Shown: positions 1-8,860, numbered from the stretch's first letter. The stretch: DNA of 64,000 nt from Clostridium cibarium (GCF_014836335.1 NZ_JACSRA010000012.1:1-64000), one strand, 5' to 3'. Numbers and translations: made by a program. Notes: a model not told the origin generated them from the sequence alone.

Positions 1-76
1 ACCGCCGTATACCGAACGGTACGTACGGTGGTGTGAGAGGTCGGTAGATAAAATAATTATCTACCTCCTACTCGAT
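1..76 (+). mobile_element. Group II intron, 3' end (domains V and VI)
   Basis: The first 32 bases fold as a group II domain V: a lower stem 1-9 with 24-32, a two-base CG bulge (22-23), an upper stem 10-13 with 18-21 and a four-base loop 14-17. A CGC at 3-5 sits where the catalytic triad is expected. A 9-bp perfect hairpin follows (43-51 with 57-65), then the sequence CTCCTACTCGAT ending near 76, typical of domain VI and the 3' end of bacterial group II introns. The rest of the intron, including any reverse-transcriptase ORF, lies outside the window to the left, so intactness and class cannot be judged. Confidence 0.8.
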
Positions 77-95
77 TCCTACTAGGTGTATTGAT

Positions 96-488
96 TTAAC
101 TTAAATTGCCTTTGAATTTTTCAATATTTATAGGTGAGAAACCAATTACGTCAGAACAATGAATTGTTATTTCTTCAATGTCTACTTTCAAATTATTTCC
201 ATAGATTATAGTAGCATCTTCAATAACTATTAAGCTACCATCACCTATTATTTCAATATCCTCTTTATATTCTTCTTGAAAAGACTTAACATATTCTTCT
301 TTATAATCATATACCAATTCAGCTGCATGAGGAATATCTGTTCCAGAATAAACAGGAGCAAGTTTTCCAATTACCATACCAAAACTAGTCATAATTAAAG
401 CACCATTAAATTCAGAGGTTTTTTTTGAGGATTCTATTAATGTTGATAAACCTTCTAAATTTAAGTATTTTGATGAAATTTTTGACAT
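96..488 (-). CDS. Hypothetical protein, 130 aa
   Basis: I do not recognise this family. The start ATG (486-488) is preceded by a strong AAGGAGGTG site, which supports it as a real gene. The protein is soluble and acidic, with no signal peptide or membrane segment. The middle (about residues 28-60) looks like a small alpha/beta domain and the C-terminal half is rich in beta-type Ile/Val stretches. The gene ends about 20 bp from the group II intron 3' end, so the intron inserted in the intergenic space just beyond its stop codon. It is divergent from the next small gene. Confidence 0.7.
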   Translation of the reverse strand: MSKISSKYLNLEGLSTLIESSKKTSEFNGALIMTSFGMVIGKLAPVYSGTDIPHAAELVYDYKEEYVKSFQEEYKEDIEIIGDGSLIVIEDATIIYGNNLKVDIEEITIHCSDVIGFSPINIEKFKGNLS

Positions 489-617
489 ATAAACACCTCC
501 TTACTGAATATAGTAACATAATACTTTAAATAAATCTCTATAAGGAATGAAATATATTATATAGAAAAAGAAGGAAAAAGAGTATTTTTGTAGAAGATTA
601 ATAGTGAGGTGAGATTT

Positions 618-836
618 ATGCATGAAAAATCAATTAAATTAAGATTTATTGGAGATTCAAAGGAGGTAACATTTGGTGTTGAAGATTCAGCTACCTTCAA
701 AGTTGATGTTTTTCAGATGAATAACTTGAAATATTGGCTTCAAGACCAAGGAAGTTCCATAGTTGTAACTTGCAAAGATGGTTCCGAGATAGCTTTAAAT
801 AAATATACAATTCAATATGCTAATATTCAAAAATAA
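618..836 (+). CDS. Hypothetical protein, 72 aa
   Basis: Small unrecognised protein. An in-frame GTG exists at 609, but the GAGGTGA at 606-612 is well spaced (about 5-6 bases) for ATG at 618, so I use 618. The product is predicted to be mostly beta-strand, with no cysteines apart from one near residue 52 and no membrane segment. A long hairpin follows at 892-934. Function unknown; the family was not recognised. Confidence 0.65.
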   Translation: MHEKSIKLRFIGDSKEVTFGVEDSATFKVDVFQMNNLKYWLQDQGSSIVVTCKDGSEIALNKYTIQYANIQK

Positions 837-891
837 AGTTTATCCTCTCAGTAAAGGTTTTCTGATAAGGAATGAAAGTTCTATGTTGATG

Positions 892-934
892 AATATATAA
901 GATACCATAAGGATTTTGTGGTATCTTATATATT
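892..934. terminator. Long hairpin downstream of the 72-aa gene
   Basis: 16-bp perfect stem (892-907 with 919-934) and an 11-base loop. The T-run after the right arm is short, so it may end transcription weakly or in both directions. It lies in the 837-1163 gap, which otherwise holds only the inverted repeat at 952-999 and the miaB upstream region. Confidence 0.5.
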
Positions 935-951
935 TGGATATAGATTTAGAA

Positions 952-999
952 ATATTCTGAAGAATATATATTCTTATATGGTAATATTCTTCAGAATAT
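952..999. repeat. Inverted pair of 16-bp near-palindromes
   Basis: ATATTCTGAAGAATAT (952-967) and its exact reverse complement ATATTCTTCAGAATAT (984-999), 16 bases apart. Each copy is itself almost palindromic (TTC...GAA). They can form one long hairpin or be read as two operator-like boxes. They lie about 165 bp upstream of miaB; no protein can be assigned to them. Confidence 0.5.
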
Positions 1000-1163
1000 G
1001 CTGGTAAAATGCGGTTTAGATGAAGTTTATATTAAATTTATAAAATTTTTCCTTAATCTTAGTTCATACTATGAAAGATTATCATCTTCTTTGATTTCCT
1101 CTTTATTTTAATTTGTTCCTTATGATATAATACTAAATGAACTTTTAAAACAGGAGGATAGTT

Positions 1164-2495
1164 ATGACAGATAATATTAAATTAAAATATTTCATTGAGA
1201 CATGGGGATGTCAGATGAATGAAGAGGATTCTGAAAAGCTTTCAGGTATGCTTAAAAATATTGGATATACAAGAACTGATGATATAAATGAAGCAAGCAT
1301 TATTTTATTTAATACATGTTGTGTAAGAGAAAATGCTGAAAATAAGGTTTATGGAAATTTAGGAATGCTAAAAAAGGTAAAGGAAAAAAATCCGGATCTT
1401 ATTATAGGGATATGTGGATGTATGATGCAACAAAAAGGAATGGCAGACAATATATTAAAACGTTTCCCATATGTTGACATAATATTTGGAACTCATAATT
1501 CATATAAGTTCCCTGAATACCTTAATAGAGTTAAAACAGAAGGTGTTCAAGTTAAAGAAATATTTGATAAGGAAACTCAAATTGTTGAAGGTATTCCTGT
1601 AGATAGAGAAAGCTCTGTAAAAGGTTTTGTTACTATAATGTATGGATGTAACAATTTTTGTACATATTGTGTAGTACCTTATGTAAGAGGTAGGGAAAGA
1701 AGCAGAAAACCAGAAGAAATAGAAAATGAAATTAAAGATTTAGTTTCTAAAGGATATAAAGAAGTTACTTTACTTGGTCAAAATGTTAATTCATATGGTA
1801 AGGGATTAGAAGAAGATATAAACTTTGCAGGTTTACTTAGAAGAATTAATAAAATTGAAGGTATAGAAAGAGTAAGATTCATGACTTCACATCCAAAGGA
1901 TCTAACTGAAGAAGTAATTATGGCAGTTAAAGAGTGTGACAAGCTTTGTGAACAAATTCATTTACCAGTACAAAGTGGTTCTGATAGAGTATTAAAAGTG
2001 ATGAATAGACATTATGATAGAGCAAGATACATGAGTCTAATCAATAAAATCAAAAAGGAAATTCCTGATTGCACTATTACAACAGATATAATAGTTGGAT
2101 TCCCTGGGGAAACAGATGAAGACTTTGAAGATACTTTAAGCTTAGTAAAAGAAGTTGGATATGATTCTGCATTTACATTTATTTATTCAAGAAGAAATAA
2201 TACTCCAGCTGATGAGATGGAAGATCAAGTGGCAGATGATGTTAAACATGAAAGATTTAACAGGCTTGTAGCAGCTGTTAATGATAGTGTTATACGTGGC
2301 AATAAGGTATATGAAGGAAAGACAGTTGAAGTACTTGTTGAAGGACCTAGTAAAAATGATGAAACCAAACTTATGGGAAGAACAAGAAACGGAAAACTTG
2401 TAAATTTCCAAGGAGATATAAGCTTAGTTGGAAAGCTTGTAAATGTAAAGATAAACAGAGCACAACCTTTCTCATTAATTGGGGAAGTAATTTAA
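1164..2495 (+). CDS. miaB: tRNA-2-methylthio-N6-dimethylallyladenosine synthase MiaB
   Basis: Radical-SAM methylthiotransferase that adds the 2-methylthio group to i6A37 of tRNAs reading UNN codons, downstream of MiaA (also encoded in this window). The 443-aa length is normal. The N-terminal UPF0004 domain carries the three auxiliary-cluster cysteines (C16, C53, C86 region). The radical-SAM motif C162-x3-C166-x2-C169 lies in GCNNFCTYC and is followed by the VRGRERSR signature; a TRAM domain fills about the last 70 residues. The start is supported by an AGGAGGA site about 8 bases upstream. In many clostridia mutS follows directly; here about 7 kb separate them. A strong terminator follows the gene. 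Confidence 0.97.
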   Translation: MTDNIKLKYFIETWGCQMNEEDSEKLSGMLKNIGYTRTDDINEASIILFNTCCVRENAENKVYGNLGMLKKVKEKNPDLIIGICGCMMQQKGMADNILKRFPYVDIIFGTHNSYKFPEYLNRVKTEGVQVKEIFDKETQIVEGIPVDRESSVKGFVTIMYGCNNFCTYCVVPYVRGRERSRKPEEIENEIKDLVSKGYKEVTLLGQNVNSYGKGLEEDINFAGLLRRINKIEGIERVRFMTSHPKDLTEEVIMAVKECDKLCEQIHLPVQSGSDRVLKVMNRHYDRARYMSLINKIKKEIPDCTITTDIIVGFPGETDEDFEDTLSLVKEVGYDSAFTFIYSRRNNTPADEMEDQVADDVKHERFNRLVAAVNDSVIRGNKVYEGKTVEVLVEGPSKNDETKLMGRTRNGKLVNFQGDISLVGKLVNVKINRAQPFSLIGEVI

Positions 2496-2498
2496 CAA

Positions 2499-2526
2499 AA
2501 AAACAGCCTTTTAGGCTGTTTTTTTT
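2499..2526 (+). terminator. Rho-independent terminator of miaB
   Basis: Stem AAAAACAGCCT / AGGCTGTTTTT with a TTT loop at 2510-2512, running into eight or more Ts. Confidence 0.93.
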
Positions 2527-2597
2527 GCTATTTAATAAATATTTTGAATTTTCTTTTGTTTTCTCAATTACATTTTAGAAATCTCTTGATTATAAAC

Positions 2598-2627
2598 TTT
2601 GACTTTCTTTGACCTTGGAATTATAAT
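2598..2627 (+). promoter_or_regulatory. hsp20 promoter with overlapping CtsR operator
   Basis: TTTGACTTTCTTTGACC (2598-2614) matches the reverse complement of the CtsR consensus RGTCAAANANRGTCAAA at every fixed position. It overlaps the -35 element TTGACT (2599-2604), which is 17 bp from a perfect TATAAT (2622-2627). A repressor bound here would block RNA polymerase. No CIRCE element was seen. Confidence 0.85.
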
Positions 2628-2674
2628 ATAAATGTAATAAAAAATAAATTTAAATTTTAAGGAGGTTTTTTAAT

Positions 2675-3112
2675 ATGTTTGGATTAGTACCTTTTAGAAG
2701 TAACGGAGTTAAATCAACTGGAAATTCGTTTGATGATTTCTTTTCAAGCTTTTTTAATGATGATTTCTTCTCTCCAGTAAACATGGGGGGAAATTTCAAA
2801 GCAGATATTAAAGAAACAGCAAATGAATATATTATGGAGGCTGAACTTCCTGGAGTAAAAAAAGAGGACATTAACCTTGAATACAAAGATAACAATTTAG
2901 TTGTATCTGGTAAGCGGGATGAGATCCTTGAAGAAAGTAAAGATAACTATATTAGAAAAGAAAGACATTATGGTCAATTTGTTAGAAGCTTTTACATTAA
3001 TAATGTTGATAAAGATAATATATCAGCTACTTTTGAGAATGGTGTATTACATGTAAATATGCCTAAAGTAGAAAATGTTATAAACAATTCAAACAGAATA
3101 GAAATTAAATAG
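2675..3112 (+). CDS. Small heat-shock protein, Hsp20/alpha-crystallin family (Hsp18-like)
   Basis: ATP-independent holdase chaperone. The 145-aa protein has a short Phe- and Asp-rich N-terminal arm (FDDFFSSFFNDDFFS), an alpha-crystallin domain from about residue 42 (KADIKETANEYIMEAELPGV) and the ENGVLHVNMPK motif near 125-135; it is similar to clostridial Hsp18. The start follows AAGGAGG. It is monocistronic, with its own CtsR-type promoter upstream and a strong terminator downstream, so heat or protein-stress induction through CtsR is the likely control; the ctsR gene is not in the window. Confidence 0.95.
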   Translation: MFGLVPFRSNGVKSTGNSFDDFFSSFFNDDFFSPVNMGGNFKADIKETANEYIMEAELPGVKKEDINLEYKDNNLVVSGKRDEILEESKDNYIRKERHYGQFVRSFYINNVDKDNISATFENGVLHVNMPKVENVINNSNRIEIK

Positions 3113-3145
3113 CTATAATTTAATATATGCTAATTTCTATCTATG

Positions 3146-3196
3146 CAGATGTGCTTATGTTTCTTAATAGAAAACATAAGCACATCTGTTTTTTTT
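3146..3196 (+). terminator. Terminator of hsp20
   Basis: 17-bp perfect stem (3146-3162 with 3172-3188), 9-base loop and eight Ts. Confidence 0.93.
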
Positions 3197-3285
3197 GTAT
3201 GTATAATTTTTCCAATTTGTTGTATAATAATAGATATGTAAGGAATGAAAATTAATTTTAATATACTTGAAGTGAGGAAATTAAA

Positions 3286-4020
3286 GTGATTTATAGTGTA
3301 ATTAACATGGATATAGTTGGATCTAGAAAAATCAAAGAACGTAAGCTTTTACAGGATAAGTTGAAGGAGTATTTTGATTGTTTAAGTAAGGAATATATTG
3401 AAATATTAGCTTCGGACATCTCTTTTACTTTAGGTGATGAGTGGCAGATTGTTTTAAAAAGGCCAGAGGAAAGCTATAATATTATAAGTAAAATAAAGAC
3501 TTTTCTCCTTGAACTTAATATTAGTGTTTACTCTGGTATAGGAATTGGATGTATAAGCACGGATGTATATAAAAACAGTTCATTAATGGATGGAGAAGCT
3601 TTTATTTTTGCAAGAGAAGCCATTAATGCTGTTAAGAGCCGAGATCATGCAATTAAGTCTAAGTTAAATAAAGTTTACTTTAAGGGGAAGCCTTTTTATT
3701 TATACAATGAATTTGACAATTTTGATGAAGTAGCGCTTACTAGCTTAGATGATAATATATTAAATATAAAAACATTAAATGAGGTAATTAATGTTCTTAT
3801 AGAAAATACAGAAATTTTGTTTAGTAAAATAACAACAAAGCAACTTAAAGTAGCAACTATGTATGAAAAGTTCGGATCATATAACAAGATGCTAGAAAAT
3901 AATGTTGCTAAATCCAAGGCTGATATATCTCAAAAGCTTAATTCTGCTGAATACTTTACTTTAAAGAACAATAAGGAACTTATTAAGGAATTATTAAAAC
4001 AATATATTATAAGTAACTAA
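3286..4020 (+). CDS. SatD family protein, 244 aa
   Basis: SatD-like protein, a family of unknown biochemical role. The N-terminal part has the hallmarks MDIVGSRKI, TLGDEWQ (about residues 48-54) and LMDGEAFIFAREAI (about 104-118), followed by a C-terminal segment (about 180-244) that looks helical and could contain an HTH. It starts with GTG (3286) after AGTGAGG. It precedes a DUF3307 membrane protein by 15 bp, the pairing often seen for SatD genes, and faces a shorter SatD paralogue at 4903-5304. The name comes from the S. mutans sat region; function here is not established. Confidence 0.85.
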   Translation: MIYSVINMDIVGSRKIKERKLLQDKLKEYFDCLSKEYIEILASDISFTLGDEWQIVLKRPEESYNIISKIKTFLLELNISVYSGIGIGCISTDVYKNSSLMDGEAFIFAREAINAVKSRDHAIKSKLNKVYFKGKPFYLYNEFDNFDEVALTSLDDNILNIKTLNEVINVLIENTEILFSKITTKQLKVATMYEKFGSYNKMLENNVAKSKADISQKLNSAEYFTLKNNKELIKELLKQYIISN

Positions 4021-4035
4021 TAAGGAGTATTTAAT

Positions 4036-4935
4036 ATGATTACTGCTCTTTTAATAACCTTAATTTCACATCTTATAGGGGATTTTGTACTTCAAACAGA
4101 TACTATGGCAAAGGGAAGAGATTCATGTAATTACGTTGGAATCACTAGAATAAAGAGATCTATTTTCTATAACTTGATCCACGGGATAATTCATGGTCTC
4201 ATACTTTTAATATTAATTGTTTTTGTTAGCTATTTTACAGAAACTTATTTCTATTTTCCTATAAGTTTAATAGCTCTTATTACATTTATACATGTAATGA
4301 TAGATTTATTAAAACCAATTATAAGAGGTTTCCCCTTAAAGATTTCATCACTAGCTAATCTGGTATTTAAAGATTTGAAACTTGGTTCTTGTAACTTTAA
4401 TATTAGTAAAAATAAAATAAATTTTATTATATTTTTAACTGATCAACTTTTACATCTTATTGCTATTTTTATTATTTTTAAACTAACTTTAGGTATTGCA
4501 CCAGATTCATTGTACGATTTTATTGTGTCCTTGCCTTCAACTACTAATATTCACGATAAAATATTAGTAATAGTGCTGATTTTATTTTTTTCAACCTTTG
4601 GAGCAGCGTATTTTTCTAAATCATTATTAGATAGTATAAAAAGTGATTCTGATAATATAAAAAATGATATGCTTCTCATTCTATCAAGTAAAAAATTGTG
4701 CAGCGAGGAAGCTAAAAAAGGTGGATTTTTAATAGGCATATTAGAAAGACTTTTCATTATTTTAGGTATAGTAATGTCTCACCCAAGTGTCATTGCTATT
4801 GTGCTTACAGTTAAATCTATAGCTAGATATAAGAAATTCGATAATGATAGTTTTGTTGAATATTACATTATTGGAACCTTTTTTAGTTTTGTTATTGCTA
4901 TTTTAGGTGGTGTAGTTATAGCTAAAATCCTTTGA
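4036..4935 (+). CDS. DUF3307 domain-containing membrane protein
   Basis: 299-aa integral membrane protein whose N-terminus (SHLIGDFVLQTDTMAKGR, residues about 10-27) is typical of DUF3307. About six to seven hydrophobic segments are visible: residues 1-20, 50-90, 135-155, 175-192, 232-258 and 280-299. The small operon partner of SatD lies 15 bp upstream, with an AAGGAG site between. Its last 33 bp overlap, tail to tail, the 3' end of the short SatD gene on the other strand. Biochemical function is unknown. Confidence 0.85.
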   Translation: MITALLITLISHLIGDFVLQTDTMAKGRDSCNYVGITRIKRSIFYNLIHGIIHGLILLILIVFVSYFTETYFYFPISLIALITFIHVMIDLLKPIIRGFPLKISSLANLVFKDLKLGSCNFNISKNKINFIIFLTDQLLHLIAIFIIFKLTLGIAPDSLYDFIVSLPSTTNIHDKILVIVLILFFSTFGAAYFSKSLLDSIKSDSDNIKNDMLLILSSKKLCSEEAKKGGFLIGILERLFIILGIVMSHPSVIAIVLTVKSIARYKKFDNDSFVEYYIIGTFFSFVIAILGGVVIAKIL

Positions 4936-5304
4936 GTCAATGGTTATATTATTATCTTTAGCATATATCAATGACTTACGAGCTTGTATAAAAACTTCTC
5001 CATCAAGGTGATTTACAGGTAAGTTTAGATTTTTTATAGACAAATTACCTTTACCAATACCAACATAAAAAGTAATATTTTTAGGTAAATTATCTTTAAA
5101 ACAATATAAAATTTTATATATTGGAGCATCTATAGATACTAAACCTTCCCATTCATCTCCAGCTGTGATTGTAAAGGGGCATATGATGTATAACTTGAAA
5201 TCCTTATTACATTTTCTTATGGCTTTTATTAAGGAAATTTGAACTTCCTCTCTATTTTTTATGGTTCTTGAAGATTTTATATCACAAATTATAGCTTTAT
5301 ACAT
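4903..5304 (-). CDS. Short SatD-like protein, 133 aa
   Basis: Paralogue of the SatD N-terminal domain. It shares the opening MYKAIICDIKSSRTIKNRE, the TAGDEWEGLV motif (about 52-60) and HLDGEVFIQARKSL (about 101-114) with the 244-aa SatD at 3286, but stops before the C-terminal helical region, so it is SatD without the putative DNA-binding tail. Its 3' end overlaps the DUF3307 gene by 33 bp in convergent orientation. Upstream lies a remarkable set of GTTAAG inverted repeats (5321-5399) that probably control it. Function is unknown. Confidence 0.75.
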   Translation of the reverse strand: MYKAIICDIKSSRTIKNREEVQISLIKAIRKCNKDFKLYIICPFTITAGDEWEGLVSIDAPIYKILYCFKDNLPKNITFYVGIGKGNLSIKNLNLPVNHLDGEVFIQARKSLIYAKDNNITIDSKDFSYNYTT

Positions 5305-5320
5305 CTCTGTTCACCTCGTA

Positions 5321-5399
5321 GTTAAGATTATAACCTTAACTGTTAAAGAGTTAAGGTTATAATCTTAACTTATTTATGGTTAAGGCCAAATCCTTAACC
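5321..5399 (-). promoter_or_regulatory. GTTAAG operator cluster upstream of short SatD gene
   Basis: Two 21-base arms (5321-5341 and 5349-5369) are exact reverse complements separated by 7 bases; each arm is itself a near-palindrome of the form GTTAAG-N8-CTTAAC. A third palindrome GGTTAAGG-N6-CCTTAACC is at 5378-5399. The set begins 16 bp before the start codon of the 133-aa gene. This looks like a multi-site repressor operator; the two arms could also form a strong mRNA hairpin just ahead of the ribosome site. Confidence 0.7.
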
Positions 5400-5546
5400 T
5401 TTCTTAAATTTATAATTAATATATGAAATTTAGCATATTTTGTCCCTATTCTAATAACATATTGAAAAATTGATTTTTCATAAAATGATAAAATTTAATT
5501 TTGATGATATAATATATATAACTTTTATAGAGCAGGTGAAGAATTA

Positions 5547-8500
5547 ATGATAAAGCAAGCCTTAATTGAAGGTTTTAAAAAAAGTACATATGGAAAAAAT
5601 GAAAAAGATGGCGAAAGAGTATTTAAAAATGATTTGATATCAGAGATTAATTTAGGTGGAGATAGTGATTCTTTAGATATTGAAGCTTCAGTTATATCTG
5701 AAGACCTTTTTAGTGAATACTTATGTAAATTAAATATAGATAAAAAGAATAAGGAAGTTGCATATACTAATTGTACTTGTAGTGCATTTGAAAAAAACGG
5801 ATATAAAAAGAATAATTATGTATGTAAGCACTTAGTGGCAACCTTTTATAAGTTATTACGTAATTTAGATGAGGACCCTGAACTTAAGGAAAGGTTGGGT
5901 CTTTATTATAACAAAGAAGAAGAGATAGTAAAGGCCACTGAAAGTTCTATACTTGACTTTTTACTTGGGGAAAATAAAAGAAGGCAAGAATTGAAATTTG
6001 AAGTTATTATAAATAAAATATCTTGGACGGGAAAGATAGCAGCTGAATTTAAAATTGGATTACAAGGAATGAAGTCCAATAAACTCTATTCACTAAAAGA
6101 TATAGATGGTTTTTTAGTTGCACTATATAATAGAATACAAATAAATTATGGTAAGGAATTTGTTTTTGACATAAATAAACAAAAGTTAAGTATTAAAGAT
6201 AAGAAACTTATAAAATTTATAGAACTCCTTAAAGATATTGATTTATCAGGAACTTCTTTCAAAAAGGTAGAGCAGAAGCTAGTGGTAGGTAAGCAAATTA
6301 CTATACCTAAGGCTTTAGTTAAGCAATTTATGAGTATAATTAAAAATCATAGAGTTTATTTGGGATCTGGCTTTTATTCAAGACAACTTGAAACAGAAAT
6401 TATTGAAGACAATATTCCTGTGCCTTTAAACCTTAAGGAAATTGGAAATATGCTTAAATTAGAAGCTCCACGTGGTGTTCCTGAGCCATTGACTGATAGT
6501 GATGATGTATATTTATATGATGCAATAATATATATTCCTCCTGATGAGCAGGTAGAAAAATTAACACCTTATATAGAAGCATTTAATCATGGAAATGCTA
6601 TTTTCTTTACAAAGGCTGAGGAAGATAGGGTTCTTAGAGAACTTATTCCTTCTATGCAAAAGGTCACAAAGGATATTGAACTTTCTAGTTCTATAAGCAA
6701 TAAGGTGGTTATTGCTCCAGTAAGTTTTAAGTTTTATTTTGATAAAGATGATGAAATTTATTTAGATCTTAAGGTATCCTATAATGAATATGAATTTAAT
6801 TATTTTGATACCTTTACTGAAAAAGTAATATATAGAGACAGTATTAAAGAAGGGAAAGTTATTGAAAAACTTAGAGAATTAGGTTTTGAAGAGGTTAATA
6901 ATAGATTTGTTTTCTTTAAAGATGAAGAATATATATTTAATTTCTTTAAAGAAGATATACTTGAACTTCAGGATATAGGAGATGTATATTATTCAGATAG
7001 ATTTACAGGAATAAAGTCTTTAAATCAAGGTAGTTTCAGTGGAGAAGTAAAAAAAGGTAAGTATGATTATTTTGAATTCAAATTTAAACTTTCTGATATT
7101 CCTCCTGAGGAAAGTGCACTTATTCTCAGAGCCTTTAGGGATAATAAAAAATATTATAGGTTAAAATCAGGTGAATTTTTAGATCTTGAAGAAATTGAAA
7201 TGAAAAAGTTCCTACGACTTTTAGATTCTTTAGAGAATGAGTCAAATATAGATGATAATACTATTACCATTCATAAGAGTAAGGGAATGTACTTAGAAGA
7301 TTATTTAGAAGAAGAGGATATAAAATATATTAAAGGTAGGAGAGGTCTAAAATCTTTAAAGAATTCTCTTAAAAACCTAAAGGCTAAAGATTTTCCTTTG
7401 CCAGATAATATTAAGGCAAATCTTAGGAATTACCAAAAGGATGGGTATACTTGGTTAAGAACTTTAGATTATCTTGGATTTGGAGGAATTTTAGGTGATG
7501 AAATGGGTCTTGGTAAAACACTACAGACTATAACATTTATATGCTCAAATCCAAATAGTAAGTCTTTAATAATTGCACCTACATCTCTAATTTATAACTG
7601 GTATAGTGAATTTAAAAAGTTTGCACCTCATATTAAGGTAGCTATACTTGGTGGTAGTAGAAGTGATAGAGAAGATTTAATTAATGATAGAAATAGATAT
7701 GATGTATTAATTACAACTTATAATATAGTAAAAAGAGATTTAGATTTATATGAAGATATAGAATTTGATTATTGTATTTTGGATGAAGCACAAAATATAA
7801 AAAATTCTCATTCACAAGCAGCTAAGACATGTAAGGCTATAAAAGCTAAAACTAGATTTGCTCTTACGGGGACTCCTCTTGAAAATTCTCTTATGGAGCT
7901 TTGGTCTATTTTTGATTTTATTATGCCAGGATATCTGTATGATGAAAAGAAATTCACTACAAGATATCATAGAAGGCTTGAAGAGGATGAAGTTATAATA
8001 AAAGAGCTAACAAAATTAATTAATCCATTTATACTTAGAAGATATAAAAAGGATGTTATAAAGGAACTCCCTGATAAAATAGAAAAAAGGCTTATAGTTC
8101 CTATGGATGAAGAACAGAAAGTAGTATATGGAACTTTTTCAAAGTATGCTGAAGAGTTAATTGAGCAAAAGGTAAAGGATGATGAGTTTAAGAATAGTAA
8201 AATTGAAATTTTATCTTATATTACAAAGCTAAGGCAGATATGTTTAGACCCTTCTGTTGTTATGGATAATTATAAAGGGGGAAGTGGTAAGATAGATGCT
8301 CTATTAGAAACTGTATCTCAAAGCATAGGTGAAGGGCATAAAATACTTGTTTTTTCACAATTTACTTCAGTTTTAAAAAATATTGCAGCTTCATTTAAAT
8401 TAAATAATATAAGTTTTAGTTATTTGGATGGTTCTACTCCTTCAAAGGTGAGAGGTAAACTAGTAGAAGATTTTAATAATGACAAAGATACTTCTGTATT

Positions 8501-8813
8501 TTTAATTTCTCTAAAAGCAGGAGGAACAGGGCTTAATTTAACAAGTGCAGATGTGGTAATTCATTTTGACCCTTGGTGGAATCCAGCGGTAGAAGATCAA
8601 GCTACTGATAGAGCTCATAGGATAGGGCAAAAAAAGATCGTGGAAGTTATTAAGATGATTTCTGAGGGGACAATAGAAGAAAAAATATTAGATTTACAAG
8701 AAGAAAAGAAAAAGTTAATCAATAAGGTAGTAGGAGAAGAGGTAGATTTAGGAGATAACTTTAATAGTTTGCAGGAAGAAGAAATTTTATCTTTATTTTC
8801 TAAAAATTATTAA
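5547..8813 (+). CDS. SWIM zinc-finger / SNF2-family DEAD-box-like helicase
   Basis: 1088-aa SF2 ATPase of the bacterial RapA/HepA-like SNF2 group, expected to remodel nucleic acid-protein complexes. A SWIM zinc finger is at C76-x-C78...C93-x-H95. A long SNF2-associated region spans about 130-600. The helicase core starts at about 620: Walker A GDEMGLGKT (about 649-657), motif II DEAQ (about 745), ALTGTPLEN, and the C-terminal helicase domain with LISLKAGGTGLNLT and DRAHRIGQ (about 1021). All catalytic motifs are intact. It starts at ATG 5547 after AGGTGAA. It stands alone, with a stem-loop after the stop. Confidence 0.93.
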   Translation: MIKQALIEGFKKSTYGKNEKDGERVFKNDLISEINLGGDSDSLDIEASVISEDLFSEYLCKLNIDKKNKEVAYTNCTCSAFEKNGYKKNNYVCKHLVATFYKLLRNLDEDPELKERLGLYYNKEEEIVKATESSILDFLLGENKRRQELKFEVIINKISWTGKIAAEFKIGLQGMKSNKLYSLKDIDGFLVALYNRIQINYGKEFVFDINKQKLSIKDKKLIKFIELLKDIDLSGTSFKKVEQKLVVGKQITIPKALVKQFMSIIKNHRVYLGSGFYSRQLETEIIEDNIPVPLNLKEIGNMLKLEAPRGVPEPLTDSDDVYLYDAIIYIPPDEQVEKLTPYIEAFNHGNAIFFTKAEEDRVLRELIPSMQKVTKDIELSSSISNKVVIAPVSFKFYFDKDDEIYLDLKVSYNEYEFNYFDTFTEKVIYRDSIKEGKVIEKLRELGFEEVNNRFVFFKDEEYIFNFFKEDILELQDIGDVYYSDRFTGIKSLNQGSFSGEVKKGKYDYFEFKFKLSDIPPEESALILRAFRDNKKYYRLKSGEFLDLEEIEMKKFLRLLDSLENESNIDDNTITIHKSKGMYLEDYLEEEDIKYIKGRRGLKSLKNSLKNLKAKDFPLPDNIKANLRNYQKDGYTWLRTLDYLGFGGILGDEMGLGKTLQTITFICSNPNSKSLIIAPTSLIYNWYSEFKKFAPHIKVAILGGSRSDREDLINDRNRYDVLITTYNIVKRDLDLYEDIEFDYCILDEAQNIKNSHSQAAKTCKAIKAKTRFALTGTPLENSLMELWSIFDFIMPGYLYDEKKFTTRYHRRLEEDEVIIKELTKLINPFILRRYKKDVIKELPDKIEKRLIVPMDEEQKVVYGTFSKYAEELIEQKVKDDEFKNSKIEILSYITKLRQICLDPSVVMDNYKGGSGKIDALLETVSQSIGEGHKILVFSQFTSVLKNIAASFKLNNISFSYLDGSTPSKVRGKLVEDFNNDKDTSVFLISLKAGGTGLNLTSADVVIHFDPWWNPAVEDQATDRAHRIGQKKIVEVIKMISEGTIEEKILDLQEEKKKLINKVVGEEVDLGDNFNSLQEEEILSLFSKNY

Positions 8814-8860
8814 AAAGCTATTTACAAATATAGATTTAAGTTATACAATAATATCAAACA

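Noticed and set aside
5321..5399. Repeated GTTAAG units as a CRISPR array
   Set aside because: Units are palindromic, only three, spaced irregularly and without unique spacers of constant length.
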